Below the pieces are notes generated by a model. It worked only from the letters and a program-made list of their open reading frames with translations. It was not told the origin of the DNA and did not search any database. Positions 1-7,645 of a stretch of 64,000 nucleotides of DNA are shown piece after piece (the stretch's first letter is position 1; each line of letters begins with the position of its first letter). Position numbers and translations under genes: made by a program. Source of the stretch: Micavibrio sp. UBA6147 (GTDB lineage: Bacteria > Pseudomonadota > Alphaproteobacteria > Micavibrionales > UBA1664); contig DIUX01000004.1 of assembly GCA_002423185.1 (NCBI GenBank), positions 1 through 64,000 of the forward strand. Direction: 5' to 3'.

Positions 1-247
1 ATAAAGCGAAATCAGTTATCAGTCCTTATCAGTCTATTTAGAAAATTATAAAAAACAGTTAAGTTTACATATTCGTCATTTGAAAAGTTTATTGAGGCTG
101 GGGAAAGTGCTCGGGAAAAGTTCTCTGAGGCCACTGCACTCTATATTAAGGCGCGATCTTATTGGGGGAGGGGTTTGCGCAGCTTGGCCGCTCACGCGTA
201 TATAGGCACATATATTGTATATATGTTGTATACCCCGCAGCGCCCGC
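1..247. other. Intergenic, no gene seen
   Basis: No coding region is convincing here. The stretch from about 196 to 232 is rich in TATA-like alternating sequence and lies just downstream of the minus-strand hydrolase gene that ends at 248. No clear terminator hairpin was found. Confidence 0.5.
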
Positions 248-952
248 TTAACGCGTTTTTCCCTGCGTCTTCACTGGAATGGTTGTTTGCGGCTGTGCGG
301 CTTTGTCGGCGGCCTTGCCGGCGGTTTTGACGGGGGATCGGGGCTGGCCGCTGTGCAGGCTGGGTAGGCGCAGGCCGAGATTCTCGGCGATGTCATGTGT
401 CTTCATGACCTCAATGCCGTAATCGCGCATTTCATCAAACTTCCATGCGCGGGCATCCGGCGCAAAGTCAAAAATATCGGGAAAGGCCATATCCTCGGCG
501 ACAATGGTTCTGTATCCCGCATGGATGGCGCTCTGGGCTGTTTCAAAAATGCAATACCCTAGGATCCCGCCTGTAATAATGACGGTTTCGATCCCCAAAT
601 CTTTCAATGTTTTGTCCAAGGATGCCGAGGCACCGAAGAACGCGTCAAAGCCTGATTTCACAATAAATTTTTCTTGTTCACCCTTTTGAACAAGATACAG
701 GGAATCTTCATCATCCGCGTTTTTGGGGGCGCTGCGATGCATGACATATATATTGGTGATGTCCTGTGCGCGGCATTCGGCGGCAAAGGCGTTGATGCGT
801 TCGGCAATTTGATGGCCGTAAAGGCTGTGCTGGCGGTGTTTGTCGAGTGTGTCCGGCGCACCATGGGCGAGATCATCGAAGGTTTTGCTCAAATCCCCCG
901 GATGAAAATAGCGATTTTGAACATCGATAATAAGGTGGGCGATTTTCCCCAT
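248..952 (-). CDS. Isochorismatase-family cysteine hydrolase
   Basis: 234-residue cytoplasmic hydrolase of the isochorismatase-like (cysteine hydrolase) superfamily, whose members cleave amides or enol ethers such as nicotinamide, ureas or isochorismate. The three family positions are visible: Asp in the N-terminal strand LIIDVQN, Lys in IVKSGFDAFF (about residue 98), and the nucleophile Cys in GGILGYCIFETA (about residue 134). The reading frame is open far upstream, but homology begins at MGKIAHLI, so the start is placed at 952. The C-terminal 35 residues are a Lys/Ala/Pro/Gln-rich tail with no family match. The substrate cannot be read from sequence. The gene is convergent with nothing and stands 76 bases after the next minus-strand gene, so the two could be co-transcribed. 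Confidence 0.85.
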   Translation of the reverse strand: MGKIAHLIIDVQNRYFHPGDLSKTFDDLAHGAPDTLDKHRQHSLYGHQIAERINAFAAECRAQDITNIYVMHRSAPKNADDEDSLYLVQKGEQEKFIVKSGFDAFFGASASLDKTLKDLGIETVIITGGILGYCIFETAQSAIHAGYRTIVAEDMAFPDIFDFAPDARAWKFDEMRDYGIEVMKTHDIAENLGLRLPSLHSGQPRSPVKTAGKAADKAAQPQTTIPVKTQGKTR

Positions 953-1028
953 GGTGCGTCCGTGGTGCGTCCGTGTTTGGTTTTGTGAATTATGGCATAT
1001 AAATCTAAACAAACGTTGAATATTCGTG

Positions 1029-1616
1029 CTAGGCAGGCAAAGGGTTGACGGGGATTTTATAATAGGTGACGAGCGCCCGAAGCCCTGTTTTAAGGGCGAG
1101 AACTCGCCTGTCGCCGGAGGCGCGTTCATCCATGCCGGCGACACTGCGAATGACGTCCCGCTCCAGCGGATCCAAAATCTCGTAGATACGGGCAATTTTT
1201 CGGCGGGCGTCTTCCGGTCCCGCCATTGTCCAGTCCGATGCGGTGCGCGATGTATCAATGCGGATAGGGTTGGCGAGGCAGCTTCTCGGCCCCGAATGAA
1301 TTCCGGCCTTGTTGAACCACAGCGCAAATATCAAGCCGGCATCCAGCATAGGCTGCGTGATCGTTCCTTTGTTCAAATACCAATGAAGGCTGGACGTATA
1401 CGCCGCGCGGGCGCGTGTTGACAGGGTTCGCCCGCTGGCGGATCGCTCTGCGGGCTCAATCACCAAGCCACCGTCATGCTGGTTGCGCTGCGCTGTGCCA
1501 TAGTCACTGGATTGTGCATAGGCGGGCGCATTCTTTTTATCGCCTTTCTTGGTTGGTTTCGCGGCGGTTTGCTTTGTGTGAGGGGAGGCGCTGTTGTCGG
1601 GCTGTGGGGCTTTCAT
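1029..1616 (-). CDS. Hypothetical protein, possible DUF6456-like
   Basis: 195 residues. The first 45 are basic and low-complexity (Lys, Pro, Gln, Ala); the rest looks folded, with a stretch from LSTRARAAYTSSLHW to the C-terminus that alternates helices and ends VTYYKIPVNPLPA. The arrangement (basic helical half, then DARRKIARIYEILDPLERDVIRSV) faintly recalls DUF6456, a small alphaproteobacterial family of unknown function that follows HTH genes, but I would not rely on it. The start at 1616 has an AAGGAAAG ribosome site. It is divergent from the repressor gene at 1767, so a shared control region is likely. Confidence 0.7.
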   Translation of the reverse strand: MKAPQPDNSASPHTKQTAAKPTKKGDKKNAPAYAQSSDYGTAQRNQHDGGLVIEPAERSASGRTLSTRARAAYTSSLHWYLNKGTITQPMLDAGLIFALWFNKAGIHSGPRSCLANPIRIDTSRTASDWTMAGPEDARRKIARIYEILDPLERDVIRSVAGMDERASGDRRVLALKTGLRALVTYYKIPVNPLPA

Positions 1617-1697
1617 TGCTTGGCTTTCCTTGTTCTTTACCTAATGGTCAACAATTGTTTGTTCGTCTTTTGTTCTTTTTATAACGTTTCTTTGCGC

Positions 1698-1726
1698 TTG
1701 ACGTCAAGGTATAAATGTTCATACTG
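1698..1726 (+). promoter_or_regulatory. Candidate promoter and operator of the repressor gene
   Basis: TTGACG at 1698-1703 and CATACT at 1720-1725 (16-base spacer) resemble a sigma-70 promoter pointing at the gene starting at 1767. The -35 box is embedded in a perfect 10-base palindrome, TTGACGTCAA (1698-1707), a possible binding site for the repressor itself. A second palindrome, AACAATTGTT, lies at 1650-1659, toward the divergent gene. This is inference from sequence shape only. Confidence 0.35.
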
Positions 1727-1766
1727 GACAAAATTAGTCTGGTGCATGGATTTCAGGAGCCGATCA

Positions 1767-2462
1767 ATGAGCATGGATAATACGATTAAGTCCTTTCGGG
1801 TTGCCAAGGGCATGACAATGCAAAATCTGGCGGAAAAGACCGGAACAACGGCCTCACAGATTAACAAGCTGGAAAAAGGCGAGCGGCGCTTGACGGCGGA
1901 TTGGATGCGGCGTCTGGCTGTGGCGCTTGAATGTTCGCCTTTGGATTTGTTGAAGATTGATGACGAAGACAAAGCGCGCCACCACGCCAAGACACCTCAA
2001 TCCGGCCCAAAACTTGGCCATTTACAGCCTGTCTTCCACATTCACCCCGCCAAGCCATCCGAAGTCGTCCGCGATGGTGCCAAAGAACAAGACCGCCTTG
2101 ACGAGCACACATGGTTCATCCCGAAATCGGTGTTCAGCAACACAATCAGGCCGGATTCCAAGCCGGCGATTGTTGAGGTCACGCAAAGAGATCTTGAGCC
2201 TGATGTCCGTTTCGGGGATTACGTTTTGATTGACGAGCTTGACGTTATTCCAAGTCCGGCGGGGATTTTTGTGGTTCAGGAAGGGGAGCAACTCGTGCTG
2301 CGCCACTGTATCATGCAGAGCAAAATGCCGGGGCGCAGGGTCAAAGTCACGGCAATGCATCAAGGGGCGGGCGGCGGCGCCCCTGTCAAAACATCGACTA
2401 TTGTGATGTTGAAGGATTTAAACGTCAAAGGCCGCGTTTTGGGGCATTGGCACTGGATTTAA
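1767..2462 (+). CDS. HTH (Cro/CI-type) repressor with degenerate S24 domain
   Basis: 231-residue two-domain regulator. Residues 5-65 are an XRE-type helix-turn-helix (FRVAKGMTMQNLAEKTGTT, then SQINKLEKGERRL and the AVALECSPLDLL end helix). Residues about 125-231 resemble the LexA/CI peptidase S24 fold, including EPDVRFGDYVLID. The catalytic dyad is missing: the Ser of the usual GDSM motif aligns with Asp in TQRDLEP, and the Lys before the final strand aligns with Leu in LVLRHC. It should therefore not self-cleave and may be released by another signal. The frame is open upstream; ATG 1767 is chosen because it begins the HTH and has CAGGAG eight bases before. Confidence 0.85.
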   Translation: MSMDNTIKSFRVAKGMTMQNLAEKTGTTASQINKLEKGERRLTADWMRRLAVALECSPLDLLKIDDEDKARHHAKTPQSGPKLGHLQPVFHIHPAKPSEVVRDGAKEQDRLDEHTWFIPKSVFSNTIRPDSKPAIVEVTQRDLEPDVRFGDYVLIDELDVIPSPAGIFVVQEGEQLVLRHCIMQSKMPGRRVKVTAMHQGAGGGAPVKTSTIVMLKDLNVKGRVLGHWHWI

Positions 2463-2760
2463 GGCTGGCACGCAAGTTATTATCACATGATCAGCGCAAG
2501 CAGGGCGACTTGTGCGGGCTGGCTTGCTTCGGGCTGGTGCCAATTTTTTTGTTATAATCGGATGTTTTTTCCTATTTCCTTATAATAACCTTACAAAAAC
2601 ACGGATTTATCCACAAATCCCGTGAAATGCGGCGTTTGGCGTTTGCGTTCTGTGTGTGTTGCTGCTAAAGGACACACATGATTTTCTATATTCACGCCGA
2701 ATCGGCGATGAATCAGAAACCGCAAATATAATCAAATATGATGACGTTAGGACATAGACC
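2463..2760 (+). other. Intergenic with candidate promoter elements
   Basis: No gene seen in this 298-base gap. A perfect TATAAT occurs at 2553-2558 but no good -35 box lies 16-18 bases upstream. The A+T-rich stretch 2541-2600 is a plausible promoter region for the gene at 2761. Confidence 0.35.
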
Positions 2761-3171
2761 ATGACAGTGAAGCCACAGCAAATAGTTGATCAGTTAATCG
2801 CCAGAGGAATTGAGGTTGATGTTGTTGAGCCGGACGTCGCGCCGAGCGCGGGTTTGGTGAGCCTTGTCGGCAATGTGTCGATGATGAACGGTGAACAAAC
2901 AATTATTCGCCATCCGTTTGACCCGCCATTCGCCGCGATCATCAAGGGCGTGACGGATTTGGATGCCCAGCCGCTCTACGCAATGGGGTATAACGGGGCT
3001 TCGGCCATTTATGCGCTGGAAACCAAGTTGACGACCGCTATGCGGGATGGGCGCTGTATTCGCGTTGAGGGTTTGGGGTGGTTCACCTTGGACAAAAACG
3101 GTGCATTGTGCACGCCGCAAGATTATTGGCGCACTGAGATGGCCCGTTCATCCGCTCCACATCCATCATAA
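2761..3171 (+). CDS. Hypothetical protein, 136 aa
   Basis: I do not recognise this protein. It has no signal peptide or membrane segment; the middle (SAIYALETKLTTAMRDGRCIRVEGLGWFTLDKNGAL) looks like a mixed alpha/beta fold ending in a hairpin. TAGGA seven bases before ATG 2761 supports the start. It stands alone between a long promoter gap and a strong hairpin terminator, which suggests a monocistronic unit. Confidence 0.65.
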   Translation: MTVKPQQIVDQLIARGIEVDVVEPDVAPSAGLVSLVGNVSMMNGEQTIIRHPFDPPFAAIIKGVTDLDAQPLYAMGYNGASAIYALETKLTTAMRDGRCIRVEGLGWFTLDKNGALCTPQDYWRTEMARSSAPHPS

Positions 3172-3189
3172 TATTTCGATATTTTGCGG

Positions 3190-3238
3190 ACGCCTTAATG
3201 ACGCTCTCATCATAAGAATAAGAGCCTTAAGGCGTTTT
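3190..3238 (+). terminator. Hairpin terminator
   Basis: Stem ACGCCTTAA (3190-3198) pairs perfectly with TTAAGGCGT (3227-3235), with an inner GCTCT/AGAGC pairing, and is followed by TTTTC. It fits the end of the gene at 2761-3171 and overlaps the 3' end of the candidate minus-strand gene at 3227. Confidence 0.6.
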
Positions 3239-3538
3239 CGGCTTGCGGGTTTTGTCCACAGGGGGCGCTATGGGCGCGCTCCGGATAGTCACGGCGGCCG
3301 TTTTTTCATCGAGTATGCATGGCACGTCCGGTGTTATGACGAGGGCAATATGCCTTGGGGAGGGCTGCATCAAAAATGGATCAACATTTGAATTTTTTGC
3401 AAAGGCCGTGCTCGCCCGAACAAGAATAGCGGCGACAACCCCCGTTTTCGTTGTTTTTTGCGGGGGCTTGTGCTGGGCATCGGCGGTGTTTCCGTTCGAT
3501 CCTTTTGTGCTTTGCGCGCTTTTGTGCAACCGTGTCAT
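3227..3538 (-). CDS. Hypothetical small basic protein (uncertain)
   Basis: 103-residue candidate starting at MTRLHKSAQSTKG. The first half is polar and low-complexity (Lys, Gln, Thr), the second half hydrophobic with PRHIALVITPDVPCILDEKTAAVTI. I do not recognise it. The reading frame extends 20 codons upstream. It is supported mainly by the absence of any better gene in the gap 3172-3802 and by plausible codon use, so it may be spurious. Confidence 0.4.
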   Translation of the reverse strand: MTRLHKSAQSTKGSNGNTADAQHKPPQKTTKTGVVAAILVRASTAFAKNSNVDPFLMQPSPRHIALVITPDVPCILDEKTAAVTIRSAPIAPPVDKTRKPKTP

Positions 3539-3802
3539 GGCGATAGCCTCATATTGCTGAACTGATTGTTTTTTACATAATGATATGGCATTGTGCAAGA
3601 ATTTCTTCGCATGATCGTAATTTGTGCTTCATTTATGCTGTTGTGCAAAAATCAAAAAGATTGCCAGCCCTCCCAGATATGGTAACAATGATGATAAGAG
3701 CCAAAGACCGCGATGCGGTTTTTGAAGCAAAAAAGCAAATATATCCCGTGATGTTACGGCATGGCAGGGACTTGAAATATTTGCAAAAACAGGGGAAGCC
3801 AC

Positions 3803-4303
3803 ATGTCATTTTTGAAAAAAAACAAGAAAAACGCAACATCTTCGGATGACCTTAAAAAGGCATTCAATCAAGCCATTGCCCATGCATGGACGCAAGACGA
3901 GGCAAAGGCCGCCTTGATGCACTGGGTGGATGCTGTCCAACGCGGCAATTCCATCGAGATCGGCAATCTCTATGCCCGCGGTGCCATGTTATGGGGCACA
4001 ATGGCGGATCATGACGCGACCGGCGCGCTTGAAACCTATCGTTATTTCGATATGTTTCTGGCCGACAAAAAACGCCTTGAGATTGAGGTCAAGAGCAGCA
4101 CAGTCGATATTTACGGCATCTGGGCGACAGTCTCCGGCGAATATACCTTCAAATACGCCGACAAAGCGGGCCAGCAGTATGTCGTGCCGGCGCGCTATTC
4201 CATGGCCATAGAGCGCTTAGCAAACGGTGATTTCGAGATCAGGCGGCACCATTCCTCCTTGCATCCCCATGAACCTGCGTACCAAGTAAAGCGTGCTCCA
4301 TAG
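3803..4303 (+). CDS. SnoaL-like / DUF4440-type protein
   Basis: 166-residue cytoplasmic protein. After a basic head, residues 35-150 match the pattern of the NTF2-like superfamily, in the branch related to the CaMKII association domain: an N-terminal helix (ALMHWVDAVQRGNSIEIGNLYARGAMLWGTM), then curved beta strands (LEIEVKSSTVDIYGIWATVSGEYTFKY and a final EIRRHHSSLHP). Members act as small-ligand enzymes or as oligomerising scaffolds; which one applies here cannot be told. ATG 3803 has AGGGGAAG in front. Another frame overlapping its start (3580-3849) is not credible. Confidence 0.7.
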   Translation: MSFLKKNKKNATSSDDLKKAFNQAIAHAWTQDEAKAALMHWVDAVQRGNSIEIGNLYARGAMLWGTMADHDATGALETYRYFDMFLADKKRLEIEVKSSTVDIYGIWATVSGEYTFKYADKAGQQYVVPARYSMAIERLANGDFEIRRHHSSLHPHEPAYQVKRAP

Positions 4304-4306
4304 TTC

Positions 4307-4342
4307 TTGGCTATAGTTTTGGCTATAGTTTTGGCTTTAGTT
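4307..4342 (+). repeat. 12-bp tandem repeat, three copies
   Basis: The unit TTGGCTATAGTT occurs at 4307-4318 and 4319-4330, and with one change (TTGGCTTTAGTT) at 4331-4342, starting four bases after the upstream stop codon. No hairpin. Probably slippage-born. Confidence 0.75.
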
Positions 4343-4843
4343 TTTTGGCCGCAGGTTCCGGCAAGCGTTCACATGGCGCACCCAGCGAATTATATCTTGC
4401 GTTATTTTCCATAATGTGATATTGTCGCTTTGTGTTTCGATAAAAAGCTGAAAACAGCGCAAAATTACGGGTGTAGAAACACACAAAAACGGACAAAAGG
4501 CGGTTTCGATAGAGGTGTGTCCGTGACGAAAAAAGATAGAATTAAGAATAGATAAGGCACAAAGCCTTCATGCATATGCGGGTCTTTTTTGGAAACTTTG
4601 TTGCGGAGCAGCCGAGAGTTTTCGAAGAAGACCCGTTTTCTGTTTTTATGCTGTTGCCGCCTCTGTTGTGCGCGAAATCGGCATTATTCCTCGATAAATA
4701 AGATCGCCATCTTTTGACCCACACCGATAAGGCGTGGACAAATGCGCTTATGACGCGAGTAGGACTTGACATATGATGAGTTTTTCTTATGGTGTTTAAC
4801 CATAATAATTAAAATTTATAATCAAGACTCGGCGGGTATATAC
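4343..4843. other. Intergenic, with a long inverted repeat
   Basis: No convincing gene in these 500 bases. An inverted repeat, CGGGTCTT (4579-4586) with AAGACCCG (4628-4635), is followed by a T-rich run (4636-4646). It looks like a terminator-type stem with no coding region before it, so a small RNA ending here is possible but unproven. The promoter of the gene at 4844 should lie in the A+T-rich part after 4760. Confidence 0.35.
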
Positions 4844-5257
4844 ATGTCGGCTTCAAAGCAGGACATATGGGACGCAAAGCCCCACAACAGGCGTCTATCG
4901 CAATTGATGGTCGATATCTTCGCCAAGGGCGATGTTGACCAATGGGTGCGCTTGCTTGACGGCATCCATCTCACCCGCTATCCCAAGGCTTCCCTCAAAG
5001 ACCGCTTCACCGCCGATAGTGACCAAGACACGCGGGCAACCTTGATCGAGGAATGCTGGATGCTCAGTCACCGCGGCATATCGGATGAACGCAAGGCGAT
5101 TTATATGGCTCATGCCATGCGCGTCCAGCTTGCGCGGCCTCAGTTTTTTGACGCGCAGTTCAAGCGCCAGCGTGACAAGCTCACGCCCCTTATCAAGTCT
5201 TATATTAATAAGAAAAAAGCGCGGTCTAATCCCGCGCTCATTCCCGCTAATTCCTGA
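4844..5257 (+). CDS. Hypothetical alpha-helical protein, 137 aa
   Basis: Not recognised. Starting at MSASKQDIWDAK, the protein is charged, soluble and mainly helical, with a paired-helix look (RLSQLMVDIFAKGDVDQWVRLLDGI and TLIEECWMLSHRGISDERKAIYMAHAMRVQLA). The frame runs 26 codons further upstream but those residues are hydrophobic and unlike the rest. Convergent with the next gene, sharing a terminator. Confidence 0.65.
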   Translation: MSASKQDIWDAKPHNRRLSQLMVDIFAKGDVDQWVRLLDGIHLTRYPKASLKDRFTADSDQDTRATLIEECWMLSHRGISDERKAIYMAHAMRVQLARPQFFDAQFKRQRDKLTPLIKSYINKKKARSNPALIPANS

Positions 5258-5277
5258 TACTTATTGCCTGAATTCTG

Positions 5278-5310
5278 AATAAGGCCGCTTGTTCGCGCGG
5301 CTTATTTTTT
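5278..5310 (+). terminator. Terminator between convergent genes
   Basis: AATAAGGCCGC (5278-5288) pairs with GCGCGGCTTATT (about 5295-5306) and is followed by a T run to 5310. It serves the gene ending at 5257 and overlaps the stop region of the minus-strand gene at 5302. Confidence 0.7.
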
Positions 5311-5553
5311 GAGCCCGCCGGTTAAGAAGGCGCGGCGGCTTGGCTTTGGTGTGTTTTCTGGCGCAGGCTTTGCGGCGGCTTGCGCCTCAATCTGTTGCTC
5401 AATCTTCGTGGCGGCAACGGATGCGCCGGTTTCAATGGTGTTGACGCCGGCTTTTATGGCATCTGCAATTTGAAAGCCTATGCTTGCGATGCCGCCCACA
5501 GTGTCTTTGCCGAGTGATCCGAAAAGCGCGCGTCTTGTGACTGGTTCTTTCAT
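5302..5553 (-). CDS. Small protein with two RR-F/L-G motifs
   Basis: 83 residues, unknown function. ATG 5553 has GGAGA nine bases upstream. The protein begins MKEPVTRRALFGSLGKD and ends SRRAFLTGGLKK: two twin-arginine-like motifs, one at each end, around a helical middle (ADAIKAGVNTIETGASVAATKIEQQIEAQAAA). The first could be a Tat signal start, but no long hydrophobic stretch or cleavage site follows, and the second is at the very C-terminus, where a Tat signal cannot work. It may instead be a short internal duplication. Confidence 0.6.
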   Translation of the reverse strand: MKEPVTRRALFGSLGKDTVGGIASIGFQIADAIKAGVNTIETGASVAATKIEQQIEAQAAAKPAPENTPKPSRRAFLTGGLKK

Positions 5554-5653
5554 CGTCAAATTCTCCGAATATTTATGTGTGAACACATTAGCATTATTTT
5601 TCATAAGTAAAAAGTAAAAAATAAAGGCGCATCCGTACAAGGGCGGCGAAGCC

Positions 5654-5690
5654 GTGTGTTGACTCCGTGTGTTGACTCCTCGTGTTGACA
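5654..5690 (+). repeat. Short direct repeats GTGTTGACTCC
   Basis: Three near copies of GTGTTGACTCC in a row (the last is GTGTTGACAGG), between the minus-strand small gene and the CDF exporter. They contain TTGAC and could overlap promoter elements of the exporter. Confidence 0.5.
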
Positions 5691-5762
5691 GGGCGCGGCA
5701 AATGTCCGACACTTTTTTGAGCTATTTTTGAGTGACCGCACAGCATAATCAGAAAGCCCCGC

Positions 5763-6773
5763 ATGGCACATCACCACCATCATCATCCTCAGGGGCAAAG
5801 CCAGCGGCATAACAACCACCATCACCACCAAGACCCCGACAACGAAAAACGGCTGTTTTGGGCGTCGTTGATAACGGGGGTGTTCATGATTGCCGAGGTT
5901 TTCGGCGGCGTGATCTCCGGTTCATTGGCCTTGATGGCGGATGCGGGGCATATGTTGACCGATTTCGCGGCGCTGTTTATGGCGTGGGTGGCGCTGCGTA
6001 TGGCGCGGCGTCCGGCCGATATGACCCGCACATTCGGGTTTGAACGGGTTCAAATTCTGGTCGCTTTTGTCAATGGCTTGACGTTGTTTTTCATTGCCGG
6101 ATTGATTGTGAAGGAGGCGATTGATCGCTTCCTTGAGCCGGTGACCATCATGGCACCGATGATGATGGCTGTGGCGGCGCTGGGATTGGCGGTGAATATT
6201 GGTGTGTTCTTTATTTTGCATGGCGCGGATCGCGACAATCTGAACATTCGCGGGGCTGTGTTGCATGTGGTTGGCGACATGCTGGGCTCCGTGGCGGCGC
6301 TGGGGGCGGGGATTGCGATTTACTGGACGGGTTATTCCGTCATTGACCCGATCTTGTCGGTTTTTGTTGCTTTGATCTTGCTGCGCAGCGGGTGGTTTGT
6401 GGTGCGCGAGGCAGGGAATATCTTGCTCGAAAACGTGCCGCTTAACCTCGACCTTGCTGCCATTCGGCTTGACCTGATGAAGACACTCGATCATATCGAG
6501 GATATTCACCACATGCATGCGTGGTCGATTACGCAAGGACGCCCGATTGTTACCATGCATGTAAAGGTGAGCCGCCGCATCACGCCGGAGGAAATAACCT
6601 GTCAGGTCAAGCAGCGCCTTTACGAAATATTCGGCATCGATCACGCGACCATCGAAGTTGAATACGAGCTATGCTCAGACGAAATCTTGCCGACCTTGTC
6701 GGATAAAACCAGCCAGATTGACCCGTGCTGCTGTGTCGAGGAAGAGAAGAAACGCCTTGCTGCTGCTCCATAA
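5763..6773 (+). CDS. CDF-family zinc/cation efflux protein
   Basis: 336-residue inner-membrane cation diffusion facilitator of the CzcD/ZitB type, exporting Zn2+ (perhaps Co2+/Cd2+) in exchange for protons. Six membrane segments span residues about 30-215. The metal-binding HxxxD pairs are present in TM2 (DAGHMLTD) and TM5 (HVVGDMLGS). The N-terminus is very His-rich (AHHHHHHPQGQ and HNNHHHH), and the C-terminal cytoplasmic domain (IEDIHHMHAWSITQGRP) is followed by an unusual DPCCCVEEE tail that could bind metal. No metal-responsive regulator is adjacent. Confidence 0.93.
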   Translation: MAHHHHHHPQGQSQRHNNHHHHQDPDNEKRLFWASLITGVFMIAEVFGGVISGSLALMADAGHMLTDFAALFMAWVALRMARRPADMTRTFGFERVQILVAFVNGLTLFFIAGLIVKEAIDRFLEPVTIMAPMMMAVAALGLAVNIGVFFILHGADRDNLNIRGAVLHVVGDMLGSVAALGAGIAIYWTGYSVIDPILSVFVALILLRSGWFVVREAGNILLENVPLNLDLAAIRLDLMKTLDHIEDIHHMHAWSITQGRPIVTMHVKVSRRITPEEITCQVKQRLYEIFGIDHATIEVEYELCSDEILPTLSDKTSQIDPCCCVEEEKKRLAAAP

Positions 6774-6853
6774 AATTCAAATTCATGAAGCATTCATAAT
6801 GGTTTTTGCGGTATAATAGAACGATGATGGCCATAACAAAGGATCACACCATA

Positions 6854-7558
6854 ATGCACAGCGCGAATAGGCACGGCGAGAGCGGCAATGCTTTGTTCTT
6901 TATCTTGATCTGTGTGGCGCTGTTCGCCGCCTTGTCTTTTGCGGTGACGCAGAGCAGCCGTTCAGGCAGCGACATCTCGCGCGAGCGTGCGGCGATTTTG
7001 GCCTCTGAATTCATCCAATACGGCACGGCGTTGGAGCAGGCGGCGAGCCGCATGATCATGATGAACGGCGTGGTGGATTACACGGTCGATATGGTCGACG
7101 CAACGACTAGAAATTCTGCCGCTAACGGAAGCTGTACAACTGATAAATGCAAGCTTTTTCACCCGAAAGGCGGCGCCATACAGGGGCGCATGATGCCGGA
7201 TGACGCCTATGAGGAGTCGTTCCCGACTGGCTGGCACCCGAGTAATCGCGGCGCGGCATCTCCGCGCGTACACCGTGTTTTGGATGTGGGGTCGGAAGGC
7301 AATGAGCTTGGCATAGCTTGGTTCGGAATCAAGAAGGATGTCTGCCTCGAAATCAACCGCAAACTCGGCATAGCCGATTACGCAAACATTCCGACGGAGC
7401 CGATCAGTTCCGCCTATACCGGAACCTTGACGTCCTTTCCGACAGGCGGCGCGATTCTCGGGAGCGGCGCCCCGCAATTCGCCGGAAAACGCGCGTTTTG
7501 TGGCTATCATAACTCCAGTTGGGGCTATTATTACTACCATGTCTTGTGGGCGCGGTAA
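6854..7558 (+). CDS. Pilin-like secreted protein, paralogue 1
   Basis: 234 residues. The N-terminus (GESGNALFFILICVALFAAL) is a short polar head followed by one long hydrophobic helix, as in type IV or Tad pseudopilins, though the cleavage-site Glu at +5 is absent. The body has paired cysteines (NGSCTTDKCKLF; a later Cys in DVCLEI and one near the end in AFCGYH). It is a paralogue of the protein at 11,824-12,525. The frame opens at 6806, but a TATAAT at 6812-6817 lies inside that extension, so the start is placed at 6854 after AAAGGA. Role: probably an extracytoplasmic minor pilin or anchored surface protein. Confidence 0.65.
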   Translation: MHSANRHGESGNALFFILICVALFAALSFAVTQSSRSGSDISRERAAILASEFIQYGTALEQAASRMIMMNGVVDYTVDMVDATTRNSAANGSCTTDKCKLFHPKGGAIQGRMMPDDAYEESFPTGWHPSNRGAASPRVHRVLDVGSEGNELGIAWFGIKKDVCLEINRKLGIADYANIPTEPISSAYTGTLTSFPTGGAILGSGAPQFAGKRAFCGYHNSSWGYYYYHVLWAR

Positions 7559-7645
7559 GGCTTTACTGCGCGCGTCAATAATCAATTCAATCTTTTATTA
7601 AGCGCGACCCTTTATACTGATTGCGGGTATTAAGGGGTTGTAAAA

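Noticed and set aside
3580..3849. 89-codon plus-strand frame
   Set aside because: Overlaps the better supported gene at 3803, which has a ribosome site; no recognisable fold.
4542..4772. 76-codon minus-strand frame in the gap before 4844
   Set aside because: No ribosome site, odd composition, overlaps the inverted repeat at 4579-4635.
5922..6644. 240-codon minus-strand frame opposite the CDF exporter
   Set aside because: Shadow of a well-defined membrane transporter; His/Arg/Asn-rich with no domain.
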